DNA of 64,000 bases from Sceloporus undulatus (GCF_019175285.1 NC_056528.1:16523447-16587446), one strand, 5' to 3'; positions 47,911-60,000 are shown, numbered from the stretch's first letter. Program-made: numbers and translations. Notes: a model not told the origin generated them from the letters alone.

Positions 47911-48019
47911 GAGAAATGGCCGCAGAGGACTCACAATCCCTGTTGGCTTCTATAGAAGAAGAAGGAGGACATTGGCAGCTACTTGCTGAGCGACATTTTA
48001 ACACAGGCAGCTATCTAAG
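47911..48019 (+). other. FBXW2: FBXW2 leader exon with a 35-codon upstream ORF
   Basis: An exon-like segment lies between CTCTTTCAG and AG|GTAAAT. It contains ATG at 47916 in a good context (GAGAAATGG) opening MAAEDSQSLLASIEEE. The frame stays open to the donor (34 codons plus two bases). Spliced to the coding exon at 48799 it reads one more Arg and then TAA at 48800-48802, 16 bases before the FBXW2 ATG. It could instead be a 5' coding exon of another transcript; the splice itself is inferred. Confidence 0.55.
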
Positions 48020-48305
48020 GTAAATCGGTCCTCTTTTCTGTCCCGCTCTTAAGGTCAGAAGAATGGGCTGCACAAGGAAGAGAGGTACAAAAGGGTAACG
48101 CTTACCTTATGCACGTTTTGGCTGTCATATATTAGAAGGCTATTTTGGACAGGAGCGTTTGACATATCCCTAGTAAACATGAGGGGTAGTAGTACACTGG
48201 GCTGTTTTCAATTGGACTGAGTTTTATAGTGTTATAAAGGAGTCATGGAGTTTTGTGATACATTATAAACGTCTCACAACTTCTGGTAAGGCTTTCTAAA
48301 CTATA

Positions 48306-48617
48306 CAGTGGACTCTCCACATTTTCTGGGATTAGAGGCATAGGATATTCTTTACCTCTTTAGGAATCTCTAGGTCCTCCAGGGCAATTCTGTGGTCAAG
48401 ATCTGCCAGATGTTGACCGTGAAATTGTGCCAGAGGACCTACAAATGCCTATAGGAGTGTTCTCCCTAGGAACCTCTAGGTCTCCCAGTCTGACCTTTGG
48501 CTGAAGTTGCCCATAGAGTCGCACTTGAGGACCTAGAAATTCCTAAAGAGAACATATTAATCAAATCTGTGAATAATCAAATCCACAAAAGCCAGAGCCA
48601 CAGAAGTGGATTTGTGT
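48306..48617 (+). mobile_element. Foldback Tigger-like MITE (FBXW2 intron)
   Basis: It starts after TA with CAGTGGACTCTCCACATTTT and ends near GAAGTGGATTTGTGTA. Internal AGGTCCTCCAGGGCAATTCT and its inverse make a long palindrome. Confidence 0.7.
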
Positions 48618-48818
48618 AACAGGCAGCTATTTTTCACATTGTAAATGTTTAAACATTAACTATCTTGGGGTCACATTACTGACATTTAGGGCCAGAATGC
48701 GGCAGATCCCATGACTGTTGTCGATCTCTTTTTTGTTTTAGTGTTCCTTGTGTTTGGTTTTTGAGGAGAACTAATACCAAAATTTTGATGTACCGCAGGT
48801 AAATGTTTCCATAACCTT

Positions 48819-51800
48819 ATGGAGAGAAAGGACTTTGAAGCATGGCTTGATAATATTTCTGTTACGTTTCTCTCTCTGACGGACTTGCAGAAAAATGAGA
48901 CGCTGGACCACCTGATTAGCTTGAGTGGGGCCGCCCAGCTCAGGCACCTCTCCAATAATCTAGAGACCCTCCTCAAACGGGACTTCCTCAAACTCCTCCC
49001 GCTGGAACTCAGTTTCTATTTGTTAAAATGGCTTGACCCTCAGACCTTACTCACGTGTTGCCTCGTCTCTAAGCAGTGGAACAAGGTCATAAGTGCCTGT
49101 ATGGAGGTGTGGCAGGCTGCTTGTAAGAACCTGGGCTGGCAGATCGATGACTCGGTCCAGGATGCTTCGCACTGGAAGAAGGTGTACTTGAAGGCCATCT
49201 TAAGGATGAAGCAACTGCAGGACCATGAAGCCTTTGAGACCTCCTCACTGATCGGACACAGTGCCAGGGTGTATGCACTTTACTACAAGGATGGACTTCT
49301 GTGTACAGGTAGGGCAGCTTGGAGGGCTTGGGGGCGGTGGCATGGCAAGAACTGGTGGCACACATGGGTCAAAATGTCTGAGCCGTGAGCCCAGAAGCCA
49401 CCAGCTCAGTTCTTGCCTCTGCCATCAGCTGGCCTTTGAACAAGCTGCTCTCTCTTTGGCTGCCTGGCTCCAGTGTGACCTGCTTTTCAGGCCTCTTGGG
49501 AGGGTTTATTTATTACTTGTTTCATTTATATTCTCCTGGAATGGGACCCATTCAAGATGATAGAATTCAGTGTGTGCTACAAATGAATATTGATAGAAAG
49601 GCCAAGATGTTTTAATGCATAAGTCTGTTAAGTGCAATTTGTTCCATAAAGATTAAGTAGATGGAACATATTGTAAAGAACAGAAATAACTTTCCGGCCT
49701 TGCATCGCACATTTTAGTGCAAATGTTAAGGCACAAACAGTGCTCAGTTCAGCAAGTATTGCAGAATGTCATGCCACAAGAAAGAGAGTCATGACGTGCG
49801 GCTGTTAATAAAATGCTGTAGTATATAAAAAGCCACATGTTAAATTCATAAAATATATAGTGGTTCATTTGCATGACTTTAAAGCGATTTCACTGTGTAA
49901 TTTATCTCTTAATCTGTTGAAACTCTCTGCTTAAGTCTCTTGAAACATGCTGTGTGGTCCATATTGCTGGTTGTTTGGTCAACCATCCAGAAAACTTCCC
50001 TGCACCAAAAAATCATATATGACAACACCTGTGTGCCCCAAAGTGATCCTGTAGCTAAAATTTGAACTTTTTAGCATCTGTGTTTCTGTAGCTCAGCTGT
50101 CCTCTGAACTGTCCTTTGGGCCGCAGGTTCAGATGACTTGTCTGCCAAGCTGTGGGATGTGAGCACTGGGCAGTGTGTCTATGGGATCCAGACCCACACC
50201 TGTGCAGCAGTGAAGTTTGATGAGCAAAAGCTTGTGACGGGCTCCTTTGACAACACCGTCGCTTGCTGGGAGTGGAGCTCAGGGGCCAAAACCCAGCACT
50301 TCCGAGGCCACACTGGAGCAGGTGGGTCAGTGTCTCTGGGAAAGACTGAAACCTTTGGCATGTTGAGCAATATCATTCTGCTCAGGCTATGGAGCCTCTT
50401 CCCCTCTGCAGGCATTCCACCTCTCTCACTTCCTCAAAACTCCTCAACTTTATCCTATCTTTCTCTCTGGTTGCAGAGGGGGAGCTAGGTGTGTTCTAGT
50501 TTTGGGTTTTCTTCATCATGTGGGGGATCCAGCACCCCTAACCATGTCTGCCCTCCAGATTATGCTAGATTCCAAGTCCCATCTACCCCATCTAACATGG
50601 TCAGTGGTCAAATGGGTTTGTAGACCAGCAACATCTGGGAGGCCACATGTTCCTCACCATGATTTAGAAGAACCTCTCATGGCCTGATCCTGGGGCAGTT
50701 TTTCTCTGAGGATGCCCTCTTGGTTCTCCTTTCAGACCAACTCAAAGCCTTCAAGATGTTAAAACTGAAACTCCTCATCCTTCAATGTTGGCTGTGGTGC
50801 AAGTTTTCAGCCTGATGGCTGCAAGTTGCTGGCCTGTCCTCTGACCTCCTAAGAGTAGAGCTCTAATTTTAAGGAAGCTGAATTAATGCACCTGTATAAT
50901 GACTAACAGTCATGTTCATGTGTCTACATACCTGCTCCTAAAGAATTACCTGTGGACAAGCCCCACTGAGTCTGTCAAGTTGTGTAAAGAAATTACCTTT
51001 CTCAAATTACCTTATTTTCTCTCTTTTAGTTTTCAGTGTGGATTACAACGATGAGCTTGACATCCTGGTCAGCGGCTCAGCAGATTTCACTGTGAAAGTC
51101 TGGGCCTTGTCCACTGGCGTGTGTCTCAATACATTGACCGGACATACAGAATGGGTCACAAAGGTAAACTGAGTTCACTTTGCCCAACCTTTCCATCGCC
51201 TATTAATTACACTTTGCAATGTATATTGTCATGGGAAAGGCTTGATCTGATGTATGTTAGAGGAGGTGTGAGAAATACGTGGCCCTCCAGATGTGGTTAT
51301 ATTACAACTCTCTAGCTAAGGATGGAAAAAGCACGTGAATAACTACTCCGGTTTGTTTTGATGACTTGCCTTGGATGCTTACCGCCAGCTTTATCCACCT
51401 TTCCTTCTCACTGCAGGTGGTCTTGCAGAAGTGCAAAGTCAAATCCCTCATGCATAGTCCCGGGGATTACATCCTTTTAAGCGCAGATAAATATGAAATC
51501 AAGGTAGGTACAGTCTCCAGCTTTTAGAGAGCTTATGAAATCAGAAAAATTGCAGGCTTGATTCATTCTACAATGTTTTAAGAACATCAGGAGAGCCCTG
51601 ATGGATTAGATTTGTATGTTTCCCCACCTTTATTCTGAAAGATTAACATGTGTCTTCTGCAACCAAGTTATTGGTACTAAGACCTTTAAGCTAAAATATG
51701 CTGCTGTTTTTGTCCCACTTTTTTCTCGACATTATGACACTCCTGGATCTAGTCCAGAATAAGTTCAAATATTACTCTTATTGCTTCAAGAAAGTGATTT

Positions 51801-53449
51801 CCAGGATACATCTCTTTTGACTTCCACTGGGCCGTTTTAGGCCTGGAAGTGGCCTTAGTTACAACAAAAGTAACAACAACATCATCACCAACAGCAATAG
51901 AGCAGATCCCTGTATGTACTTTTGAACAAGCAACAGAGAAGACTTTACAGAGGGCAACAGGGTGTTAGCCAAGGATAGCTTATCCTTTCCCCCAGATTTT
52001 CATATGTCCCTCATCTCCTGTTTTTATTTTTGTGACAGATCTGGCCCATTGGAAGAGAAATCAACTGCAAATGCTTAAAAACCCTGACTGTTTCGGAGGA
52101 CCGCAGCATCTCCCTGCAGCCCCGGCTACACTTCGATGGAAAATACATTGTGTGCAGTTCAGCCATTGGGTTGTACCAGTGGGACTTTGCCAGCTATGAT
52201 ATTCTCAGGTAATGCCCTGACTTTGTATTTGATGCATGCAAATTGCATGCATTCTGCTGTTTCTGTTGCAAGTGGCCTAACCCATTTTCAGTGTGAACGC
52301 TTGGCAGATGTCTGCAGAGCCAGAGCTAAGATTAACACATTATCTTGGCAGGAACAGTCCTTGGCTTGAATCCTGTTTCAGTTATGTTTGAGAGTAGACC
52401 CATGGAATCCAGTAGATTTATCTATGTGTTGATTCACCATTCAAGAACAGAATGGCTGTTTCAACTTTAGTTGGGATAAACTAATGGGATGCCAGCCTTT
52501 GTGTGTTGTATTTTGAGCAACAAATGTCAATTGCAATCCATTGTTTCTAAGGTTGTTTATTGCTTGCCATATCTTCGGCCTGGTCTATGTGAGGGCACAG
52601 AGAAACCAAAAACAAGAAATACATTTGGTTCCCTGTCTAAGCTTTCATTGTGGTTGTTGTGTCCCTTCAAGTTCTTTCTGACTTACAGAGACCCTAAGAT
52701 GAATCTGTCACTGGGTTTTCTAAGGCTGAGACTGTGTTACTTGCCCAAAGTCACACAGTGGATTTCCATGGCCAAGCAGGGATTCAAAACTGGTCTCCAG
52801 AGTCATAGTCTTAAAACTCAAACCACTATGCCACACTTGCTCCTACCTCTAGCTAAATTATCTCTGACAATCCAGCAGTTGCATAGCATTTACATTTCTA
52901 TATCAGTGAATTCTCTAAACTGTTTACATTCTTTGAGCCAATTGCTCCCAACAAGCTGGGTACTCATTTCATTGACCTACGGAAGGATGGAAGGCTAAGT
53001 TAATCTTGGAGCCCTGGGATCGAAATCACAACTTTTAGGCACTGCATCACCAAAGCTCCCTATCCAGGCTCTCAGGCTGAATTTCTTAAAAATAAGAAAA
53101 CTTCATGTGTTTTCCTACTTATCTATTTTTATGTGTTTGTTTCTTCTTTCACTGCTGCAGGGTTATCAAACCACCCGAGTTTGCAAACTTGTCCTTGCTG
53201 GGTTTTGGTGACATTTTTGCCCTCCTGTTTGATAACCACTACCTGTACATATTGGATTTGAGGACAGAGAAACTGATCAGCCGTTGGCCCCTGCCAGAAT
53301 ACAGGAAGTCGAAGAGAGGATCCAGCTTCTTAGCAGGGGAGATGGCTTGGCTGGATGGTTTGGACGGTCAGAACGACATGGGCCTGGTTTTTGCCACTAG
53401 TATGCCCGACCACAGTATCCATCTGGTTTTGTGGAAGGAGCACGGCTGA
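48819..53449 (+). CDS. FBXW2: FBXW2, F-box and WD-repeat protein 2 (complete, 454 aa)
   Basis: Substrate receptor of an SCF (SKP1-CUL1-RBX1) ubiquitin ligase; known targets of the mammalian protein include GCM1 and SKP2. Coding exons: 48819-49308, 50127-50321, 51030-51163, 51417-51503, 52039-52208, 53161-53449. They total 1365 nt, 454 residues plus TGA, exactly the human length. The first coding exon begins at 48799 with 20 bases of leader. The F-box lies at about residues 57-104 ([27 protein letters not shown]). WD repeats follow from ~150, marked by [41 protein letters not shown] and YEIKIWPIG. The C-terminus is HLVLWKEHG. The start matches human MERKDFE. Two short upstream ORFs precede it. 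Confidence 0.97.
52650..52845 (-). mobile_element. Squamate tRNA-derived SINE (FBXW2 intron)
   Basis: The plus strand starts TGTGGTTGTTGTGTCCCTTC and ends AACTCAAACCACTATGCCAC; same family as 42490. Confidence 0.85.
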
Positions 53450-55680
53450 AAACGGGGAAAGGCTGGTGGAATATGTGACATAGCTTTTTAAGAAAACGAA
53501 ACAAAAAACCCTACAAAAATTGAGACTGCCAGCGATGGATCAGAGAGAGGAGACTTTGCATGAACCAAAGCTGCACATCTTAATGGATATCATCATGCAA
53601 TGCACAATCGTTTTATCTTTTTAATCTCTTCGTCCTTTTACGAGAGGAAGATTGGAGGAAAGGGGCGGGGATGGTTTATTTGATTTGTTTTTAAACATTA
53701 CGCATCAGGGCATGCTAACAGCCTCCATCACTGCCTCATGTAAATTCATGTTCAAAAACATACACATCTGAGCATTTTGATCAACTATGGTTTTTGTTTT
53801 GCTTTGTTTTCTTGGGGAGGGGTGCTGTTCAAAAGAAAAGTGTATTTGGAGCTGTATCCAGTGCTGGATTTCTGGTTGACCAAGAGCACAGTTCAGCACA
53901 AGGGAAAGTGCAGTCTCCCTTCCTTCCTGCAGCATCTCAGAAATCCTTCCAGAGCACCCTTTTTGGTGCTATAAAGGGCTGCAAGGAGGGAGAGGAAAGA
54001 AAGAAAGAATCCCAGTGCCACCCCAAGCATTATATTTGTTTCTCAGAGACCTCCTTAGTCTTCTTCCCCCAAATACCTCTTTCGAAATGGGTGGAGAAGA
54101 TGGTTATTAATCAGAATCCCCTTTTAAAAGAAATACCTTATTCACAGCCAGTATGAAATGTGTGATCGCTATATAAAAACAAACCAAAACTACTGGTTAA
54201 TCAGTTTATATATGTCTGGTGTTATTTGCCCCCCCTAACTCTTTTGCTTTTTGTCTTGCGTCCTGTCAGTGACTTATGCACATGTAAGTGCATCTTATGT
54301 ATGCAAAAGCCTCTTTTGGGGTGGGATGCAGAGGGCTATCCTGTTAACCTTGGGCTCCATTCAAAAACCTCCTATGCCTGGCAGCTGGGAAAGTATGAAA
54401 AGGGCTGATGTTGCTCATTTTTAGCAAAAGGAAAGGTAGGAAGACAATTCAGACCATGAAGACTTGGCTGCTTTAAGCTCCTGAGGGAAGGAAAAAGGCA
54501 GATGCGTTCCGCTTGAGAGTAGATGCTAATTTCTTCCTTGGACTGAGATCTGCTGCTTCATTACAGTCTGAATTGTCACCCACTTTCCTTCACTGATAAG
54601 CAACAGCATCTGGGGTCCTTTCCAGGGCTTGATAGCTGCTAAATGTTGGGAGGACATGGCACTGTGTGTTTGTGTAGCTGTGTACATGTATCCGATCTTG
54701 GTCATTTGCACACCCACACTCTGTTCTTGGTACAACTCAGAAGAGACCGTGGCTGTGTGCACAATCCTACTAGCCCTCATAAGACATAAAAACCATGAGC
54801 AGCTGAACCAGAAGATGCTGCAGGTATCTGTATGACGTAATGTGCGCCTAGTGGCTTTTACATCTAGAGTCTTAGCAATGTTCAATGGTGTGGCATATAC
54901 AACCTAAAATCTTGCCCATGGTCTCATAGAAGCAGGTACAAGGAGTAAGAACGGTATCTCCTCCAAGAGCTTTGTCTTATGGGACAAATTCTTGGTTCGG
55001 ACCACAGCCTTTCTGCTTGAATCATGGAACAGACGTCTCTTTCTGTGGTTTTCAGTAACAACTACAAGCAGAGAGCGGCCTCCATTCACAGCATGATTCA
55101 ATTAATCATTTTACAGGCTTCATGCTAGCAGAAAGTGTCTTTCTGGGCTCCACTGAAAGAGCTGTCACTGCTGTTGCTTCTGAATCAAGTGAGAAAATGA
55201 CAAGGATGGTGAGTAACAAGGAATAATAGCTGTTGACATAGCCTCTTCATGAATATAAGAGGGCAAAGGAGGGTAGGAAATGACCATTTTATTCCCATTC
55301 ATTTGGAGTGTTGGTTTGAACAGCTAAGCTGTATAAGCATTCAGAGGTTTCGGTTTCTGGGGTGGCTTATCTGTAGGGCTATTTCCCCAGCCCTTTAAAA
55401 AAAATAATCAAAGTGCACCACAAATCTTTTGTACATGACAATTTGGTGTCTACTGAGTTTGTGCTGAACCTTGGCAAATCCTCCATTTCAAAACCTGACT
55501 GTCGATCAAATGGGAAAACATCATAGCAGGGAAATGTATGGGGCAGGAATGGGATACGGACCTTTCCTTGCCCTGTATGGTTCTATTCTCCAAGAAAAGC
55601 TGGAACGGAGGTGGTTGCCTCCTTCTGGCATGTGCTATCAATGTTTACACCAACAATATTAATAAAACCGGCCTGGTTTA
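53450..55680 (+). other. FBXW2: FBXW2 3' UTR
   Basis: No coding exon and almost no recognisable repeat occurs from the stop to the AATAAA at 55661-55666, the first such signal downstream. The UTR would be about 2.2 kb. Short ORFs here overlap in several frames and are chance. Confidence 0.6.
55661..55666 (+). promoter_or_regulatory. FBXW2: Poly(A) signal of FBXW2
   Basis: AATAAA sits within AATATTAATAAAACCGG, followed at 20-40 bases by TG-rich sequence (GGTTTACTATTTGTGCC). It is the only canonical plus-strand signal seen after the FBXW2 stop before the next gene. Confidence 0.6.
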
Positions 55681-55689
55681 CTATTTGTG

Positions 55690-57930
55690 CCAATGTGCAG
55701 TTATTGACCGAATGCTTGCCTTTTGAGCCCCTCAGGAATGAAATGAGGCGCAGATGCCATTTGAAAATTCAGTTGCCCTGGTTTTTGTGAAGGAGAAAAG
55801 GAGCCAGGGGAGACTTCATGCGAAGGTATGATTTTTATTCTGATACTATTTATAATCCCAGTAACTGATTTCTTCATTCTATATAGGAACGGGTCTAATT
55901 TGCAATGCAAGTGTGTATAGTTTAGCACTAAATACAAACCACAAAGAAGGGGGAAGAGGCTGAGAATCCTTTATTTTGGCAAATTGTTTGTTTCTTCTAA
56001 TAGACTTTCCCAACAATTGGACCAGTTAAGTGTCTAGGAGCTCAGAAAGTTTTATTTTCTCAGTCAGACAAATTCCCTGACTACTTTTCATCCTGTGCGT
56101 GTCCTCTAAAGCGCTTAGGTGCATATATTGCTTCTTCCTTTTGTTGTTCTCACAACAGCCTGGTAAGGTAGGCTAAGCTGAGAGTGAGTGACATAGAATC
56201 ATAGAAACCTAGAGTTGGAAGGACCATATAGTCCAACTCCCTGCTCTGCATGAATACATACCTACATGGTCCTTCCAACTGTAAGAATAGTTCTTACTGT
56301 TAAATAAAAAGGTTCCTCCAGATGTTTAGTGGAATATTTTCTTGTAATTTGAATCCACTGGTCTGTGTTCTAATCTCTGGAGTAGCAGAAAACAAGTGCC
56401 ATCTTCTACATGACATCCCTTCAGTGATTTAATGATGGGTCTCATGTTACCTCTCTTGTCTTTTCTCTTCCAAGCTAAATAAACCGCAGCTCCCTCTCAG
56501 TCATTCCTCCTAAAGTTTGGTTTCTAAAACATCTCGGTCAACCTTCTCTAAACACCTTCCAACTTGTCAATATCCTTCTGCAACTATCATGCCAGAAACG
56601 TAGTATTCAGTAAGCTTTGCGGCTGAAGGGAAATTTAAACATTTGGTTCCTCCACTCCTAATCTGATGCACTGACCACTGGTTGCCTCTTGGCTAGCAGC
56701 TGATGATATAGACCTCCAAGGTCTACAGAGCAAGATAGTATAAAAAGATAGATAAGATAGATAACCTGATAGTGTGGTTTTTCTCCTTCAGAGAACATTG
56801 CAAGGCATAAATAACTAATGACTGCAGCACTTTGCTCCAAACATTAGATCAGACTTGGATTGTGATCTTCTGGCTCTCTGCTAATCTGATATAAGATGTA
56901 CTTTTTCAAAAGATATAAAACAAAACATGGTTGTGAATAATTCAGCACTGCCATGCTGAAGAGGCAATCGCTTGGAATCCATTTGCAACTAAGTGCTCTG
57001 TTCTTGGGGATGTTTTGCTGTCATGAACTAATGTGAGTCTTCTGGTGTTAGAACTGTTATCTAGAAGTGTCTGGTTCATTTGATGTTCTCACCTTTCTGA
57101 CTGGAGGAAAACCATAGGCTTAGAAAGAGGATCTAGCCCACCTGCTTTGCAGGAAGAAGGTTCTTCAGTTCAGTCCTTGAAATTACTAGGTTGAACTGGA
57201 GAAAGTTTTTATCTGAAGCCCAGGAGAGGATACAGTCCAGTTGTATCCTAAGGGCAGAACTTTGGAACAGAAGGGCTGATTCAATAGCACACACCTTTGC
57301 ATTTTTCTGCTCTTCTATTGCCGTCTCAGGCTTGACCAATTGAGGTTTCAGAAAAACATTGCTAGTGCCGAGACGCACAGCTTTGCAATTCATTTGTTTT
57401 GTTGCATTTCTGCAAGGTAGTCATAAAATAACAAAGCATAGGCTGTAATGTAGGATCTTAGCCAACATTTCAAATGCCCTGAGAATTAAATTTCCCTTTC
57501 ACACCTCTTAGATTACACACCCCATGAAAGTCGCCCTTCCCAACAGCTGGGATTAGAATAGCCATTTTAATTTTAAAATGGGTTTGTTCATATTGCATTA
57601 GCAAGACTGAGAAGCAACGCGACAGAGACCCAAGCATATTCTTGGATGTTGTTATGTTTCAAACATGGTTCAGTTAATGGCAGATAAACAGTTTGGCACA
57701 TGAATGCAATGCACATCGATGCAATGCAAATATGCTCTCACTCTTGCTCTAGCTTCTAATTCGTATTCTCAGATAGAAACAAAAATACACACACTAAACA
57801 AATAAAATATTGTTATACGTTGAGTGAGAGGGTGCACAATGTCCACATACAGATATAAAGGAGGTCACAAAGGTAAAAAGTTCGAGAACCACTGATCTAA
57901 AGGTTGATTATCAATATTCTTTCCCCATGT
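55690..57930. other. Convergent spacer between FBXW2 and the GT92 gene
   Basis: It contains the minus-strand 3' UTR of the GT92 gene, with possible AATAAA signals at about 55975-55970 and 55835-55830 (TTTATT on plus), and a CR1-like fragment at 56188-56600. A hAT-like end (GAGAACCACTG) lies near 57880. No exon was found. Confidence 0.5.
56188..56600 (-). mobile_element. CR1-like LINE 3' fragment
   Basis: AGAATCATAGAAACCTAGAG, TTGGAAGGACC and AGTCCAACTCCCTGC on plus is the inverted 3' region of CR1-type LINEs. CTCTTCCAAGCTAAATAAAC and CAGCTCCCTCTCAGTCATTC follow, as in CR1 minus strands. Confidence 0.75.
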
Positions 57931-59250
57931 TTACCGCTTCTCCAATGACAATGGTATATTTTGTAGCACCTGATTAACTTTACTAATAAGTGATGAGTTA
58001 TATCTCCAGAGCGTTGTGTCCCTAATTAGGTATTTTCTAGACAGTGATCGTTGGAGAGGGGTTCGGCAATGGTACACCATTGCAACATCCATAGGAACTT
58101 TCACGCTGTCTCCAAACGCCTGGAGGACTGAGTGAACAGACGTCTGGATCACCTTCCTGGGATTGACGATCATCTTCCGTGGGTTGAAGACCTCTTTCCG
58201 ATCTGGTTCTCGGAGAACATGATGGAGTATGTTGACCCCAGGTACCATGTTCCAAGACGGGATGGAGGCAGAGTTGGAGGTGAAAACTGTGTTAGGAAAA
58301 ACATAGCTCTCAAAGAGGAAGACGCCATCCTCTGGATTTTGCTCCTCGAGGCTCTCCATCATGGTTTTCCAATTTGTATGATTGATGGGCAGAATAATTT
58401 CATCCACGTCGTTCAGCAGCACATACCTGCTTCTGTACATATTCCGGTAGACGCAGTCATTTAAGGCGGCAATTTGTCCATAGTAGCCAATTTGGGTCCC
58501 ATCGTCTCTGGAACGCCATTGTGTAGAAACATTGAGGTAGGATGTGATCGGCCAGGGAACAATCTCCAGAGTCCCTTCGGCCACATAAAAGTCTAAGACT
58601 CTCTCCATCAGTTGGCTGCAGCTATTCTTATAGACCACCACCTTTTGCATCCCAAGGAGTTTATACATTTCCATGCTCTGGATGAACTGCAGGACGTTGT
58701 TGTAGTCTCCAAACATGGTGGAGATGCACACTGTAAATTCCACAGGGGAAGTCTCAAATTTCCGGTTTTTGATTTCGAACCACGGCAACAGATTGATGTC
58801 CCCTTTAGGAAATGGGTGCAAAGCCACATAACGGGGCTCGCAGTTCGCGGGCTCCACGCAAACCATGTCTGCCACTGCGAACGGGAACCCAAATCGATCC
58901 GAATGGATATTTATCACCACCTTGGAGATGTATACTTCATCCTTGGCCAGGCAACAAAACCAACAATAGTGTTCTTTGACTTTCTCGTGATGCACGATGG
59001 CAATTATCCGAGTCAACTTCTCCTCCCTGTTATCAAAATATGGGGCAATGACCAATGCGTTGGTGTCCTTTAAAACTGAAATTGAATTATTGGTGACTTC
59101 TCTTCTGCAAAGCTGTTTCCCTTTTTCCCCAACTATTTTTGGGAGCTGAGAGTATTTCTGTATCCGGTGGTAGGAAACAGTTAGCATGGAAGCAAATGCC
59201 ACTAGACAAAGCCCTGTGGCCAAGTAAGTCTTCCTTCTGAAACAGATCAT
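57931..59250 (-). CDS. Glycosyltransferase family 92 (DUF23) enzyme, single coding exon
   Basis: A 439-residue type II Golgi membrane protein of GT92. Residues 1-8 are basic and cytoplasmic (MICFRRKT), 9-27 form the signal anchor, and the catalytic region spans about 170-415. The family motif is LLNDVDEIILP with the DVDE acid cluster at 281-284. Possible N-glycosylation sites are N54, N240, N290 and N418. GT92 includes worm GALT-1, a beta-1,4-galactosyltransferase acting on core fucose, and avian enzymes that make Gal-beta-1,4-Gal on N-glycans; a galactosyltransferase role is inferred. The Met at 59250 is chosen because a TTTATTGCAG acceptor ends at 59284, so the upstream in-frame Met at 59307 lies in the intron. 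The coding part is intronless, with at least one 5' non-coding exon further right. I know no mammalian orthologue. Confidence 0.85.
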   Translation of the reverse strand: MICFRRKTYLATGLCLVAFASMLTVSYHRIQKYSQLPKIVGEKGKQLCRREVTNNSISVLKDTNALVIAPYFDNREEKLTRIIAIVHHEKVKEHYCWFCCLAKDEVYISKVVINIHSDRFGFPFAVADMVCVEPANCEPRYVALHPFPKGDINLLPWFEIKNRKFETSPVEFTVCISTMFGDYNNVLQFIQSMEMYKLLGMQKVVVYKNSCSQLMERVLDFYVAEGTLEIVPWPITSYLNVSTQWRSRDDGTQIGYYGQIAALNDCVYRNMYRSRYVLLNDVDEIILPINHTNWKTMMESLEEQNPEDGVFLFESYVFPNTVFTSNSASIPSWNMVPGVNILHHVLREPDRKEVFNPRKMIVNPRKVIQTSVHSVLQAFGDSVKVPMDVAMVYHCRTPLQRSLSRKYLIRDTTLWRYNSSLISKVNQVLQNIPLSLEKR

Positions 59251-59290
59251 TCTCTTGAACTCAAGCCCCACACCAGCATGAGCCTGCAAT
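59251..59290 (-). other. 5' UTR and splice acceptor of the GT92 coding exon
   Basis: On the minus strand, TTTGCCTTTATTGCAG is followed at 59283 by GCTCATGCTGG, 33 bases before the start codon. This decides between two in-frame Met codons and implies an upstream leader exon. Confidence 0.65.
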
Positions 59291-59394
59291 AAAGGCAAAT
59301 AAGTCAATCGGATTGATGATCAATGCAGCTGTTAACTCATCTCCTATGATACTGAAAATAGGCTAATTGGATAATAAATAATATGCTTGTAAAT

Positions 59395-59615
59395 GCAGCA
59401 TTTGATTCCCCAGACTATGACTCTGGAGACCAGGATTTGAATCCTGCCTCAGCCATGTAAACCCACTGAGTGACCTTGGGCAAGGCAACACTCTCTCAGC
59501 TTCAGAGGATGGCAATGGCAAACCCTCTCTGAAGAAACTTGTCAAGAAAACCTCTCAATAGGTTTGTCTTATGTCAGAAATGACTTGAAGGCACAGAACA
59601 ACAACAAATATTGAA
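59395..59615 (+). mobile_element. Squamate tRNA-derived SINE, head slightly truncated
   Basis: TATGACTCTGGAGACCAGGA, GGCAATGGCAAACCC and GACTTGAAGGCACAGAACAA are present, followed by an ACAAC tail. It lies upstream of the GT92 coding exon. Confidence 0.85.
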
Positions 59616-60000
59616 GCAGGCATAACTCAATAGAAGCATCATTCCACAAGGGCAAAGCAATTTTATGATGCAAGAATGTCATTTGTGCACCAGGTGTCTC
59701 CAAGCTCTGATTGGGATTTCCTAGTTGCCAGCTCCAAAATCCAATCCAATGACAAAATACACAGTGGGCGGCATCTTGTTAGGGACACACCCAAATCTAA
59801 ATCCACCTTACACCTGTGTTTGCCTTTAAAAATACATTGTAGAGGTTAGTAGTCCCTTCTACCCTCCACAATGGCCAAAACCTCCTCTCCCCAGACTCTG
59901 TTTTGTTTCAAATTTTCCCAAGTCCTAGTCCAATACCCAAACCACTAACTACATCATGCCAGCTCTCTCTTTGCATACTACATAATGTTTATTTTAAGTG

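Noticed and set aside
59251-59307. Upstream Met of the GT92 frame
   Set aside because: A splice acceptor at 59284 places this Met in an intron, and the next Met directly precedes a normal signal anchor.
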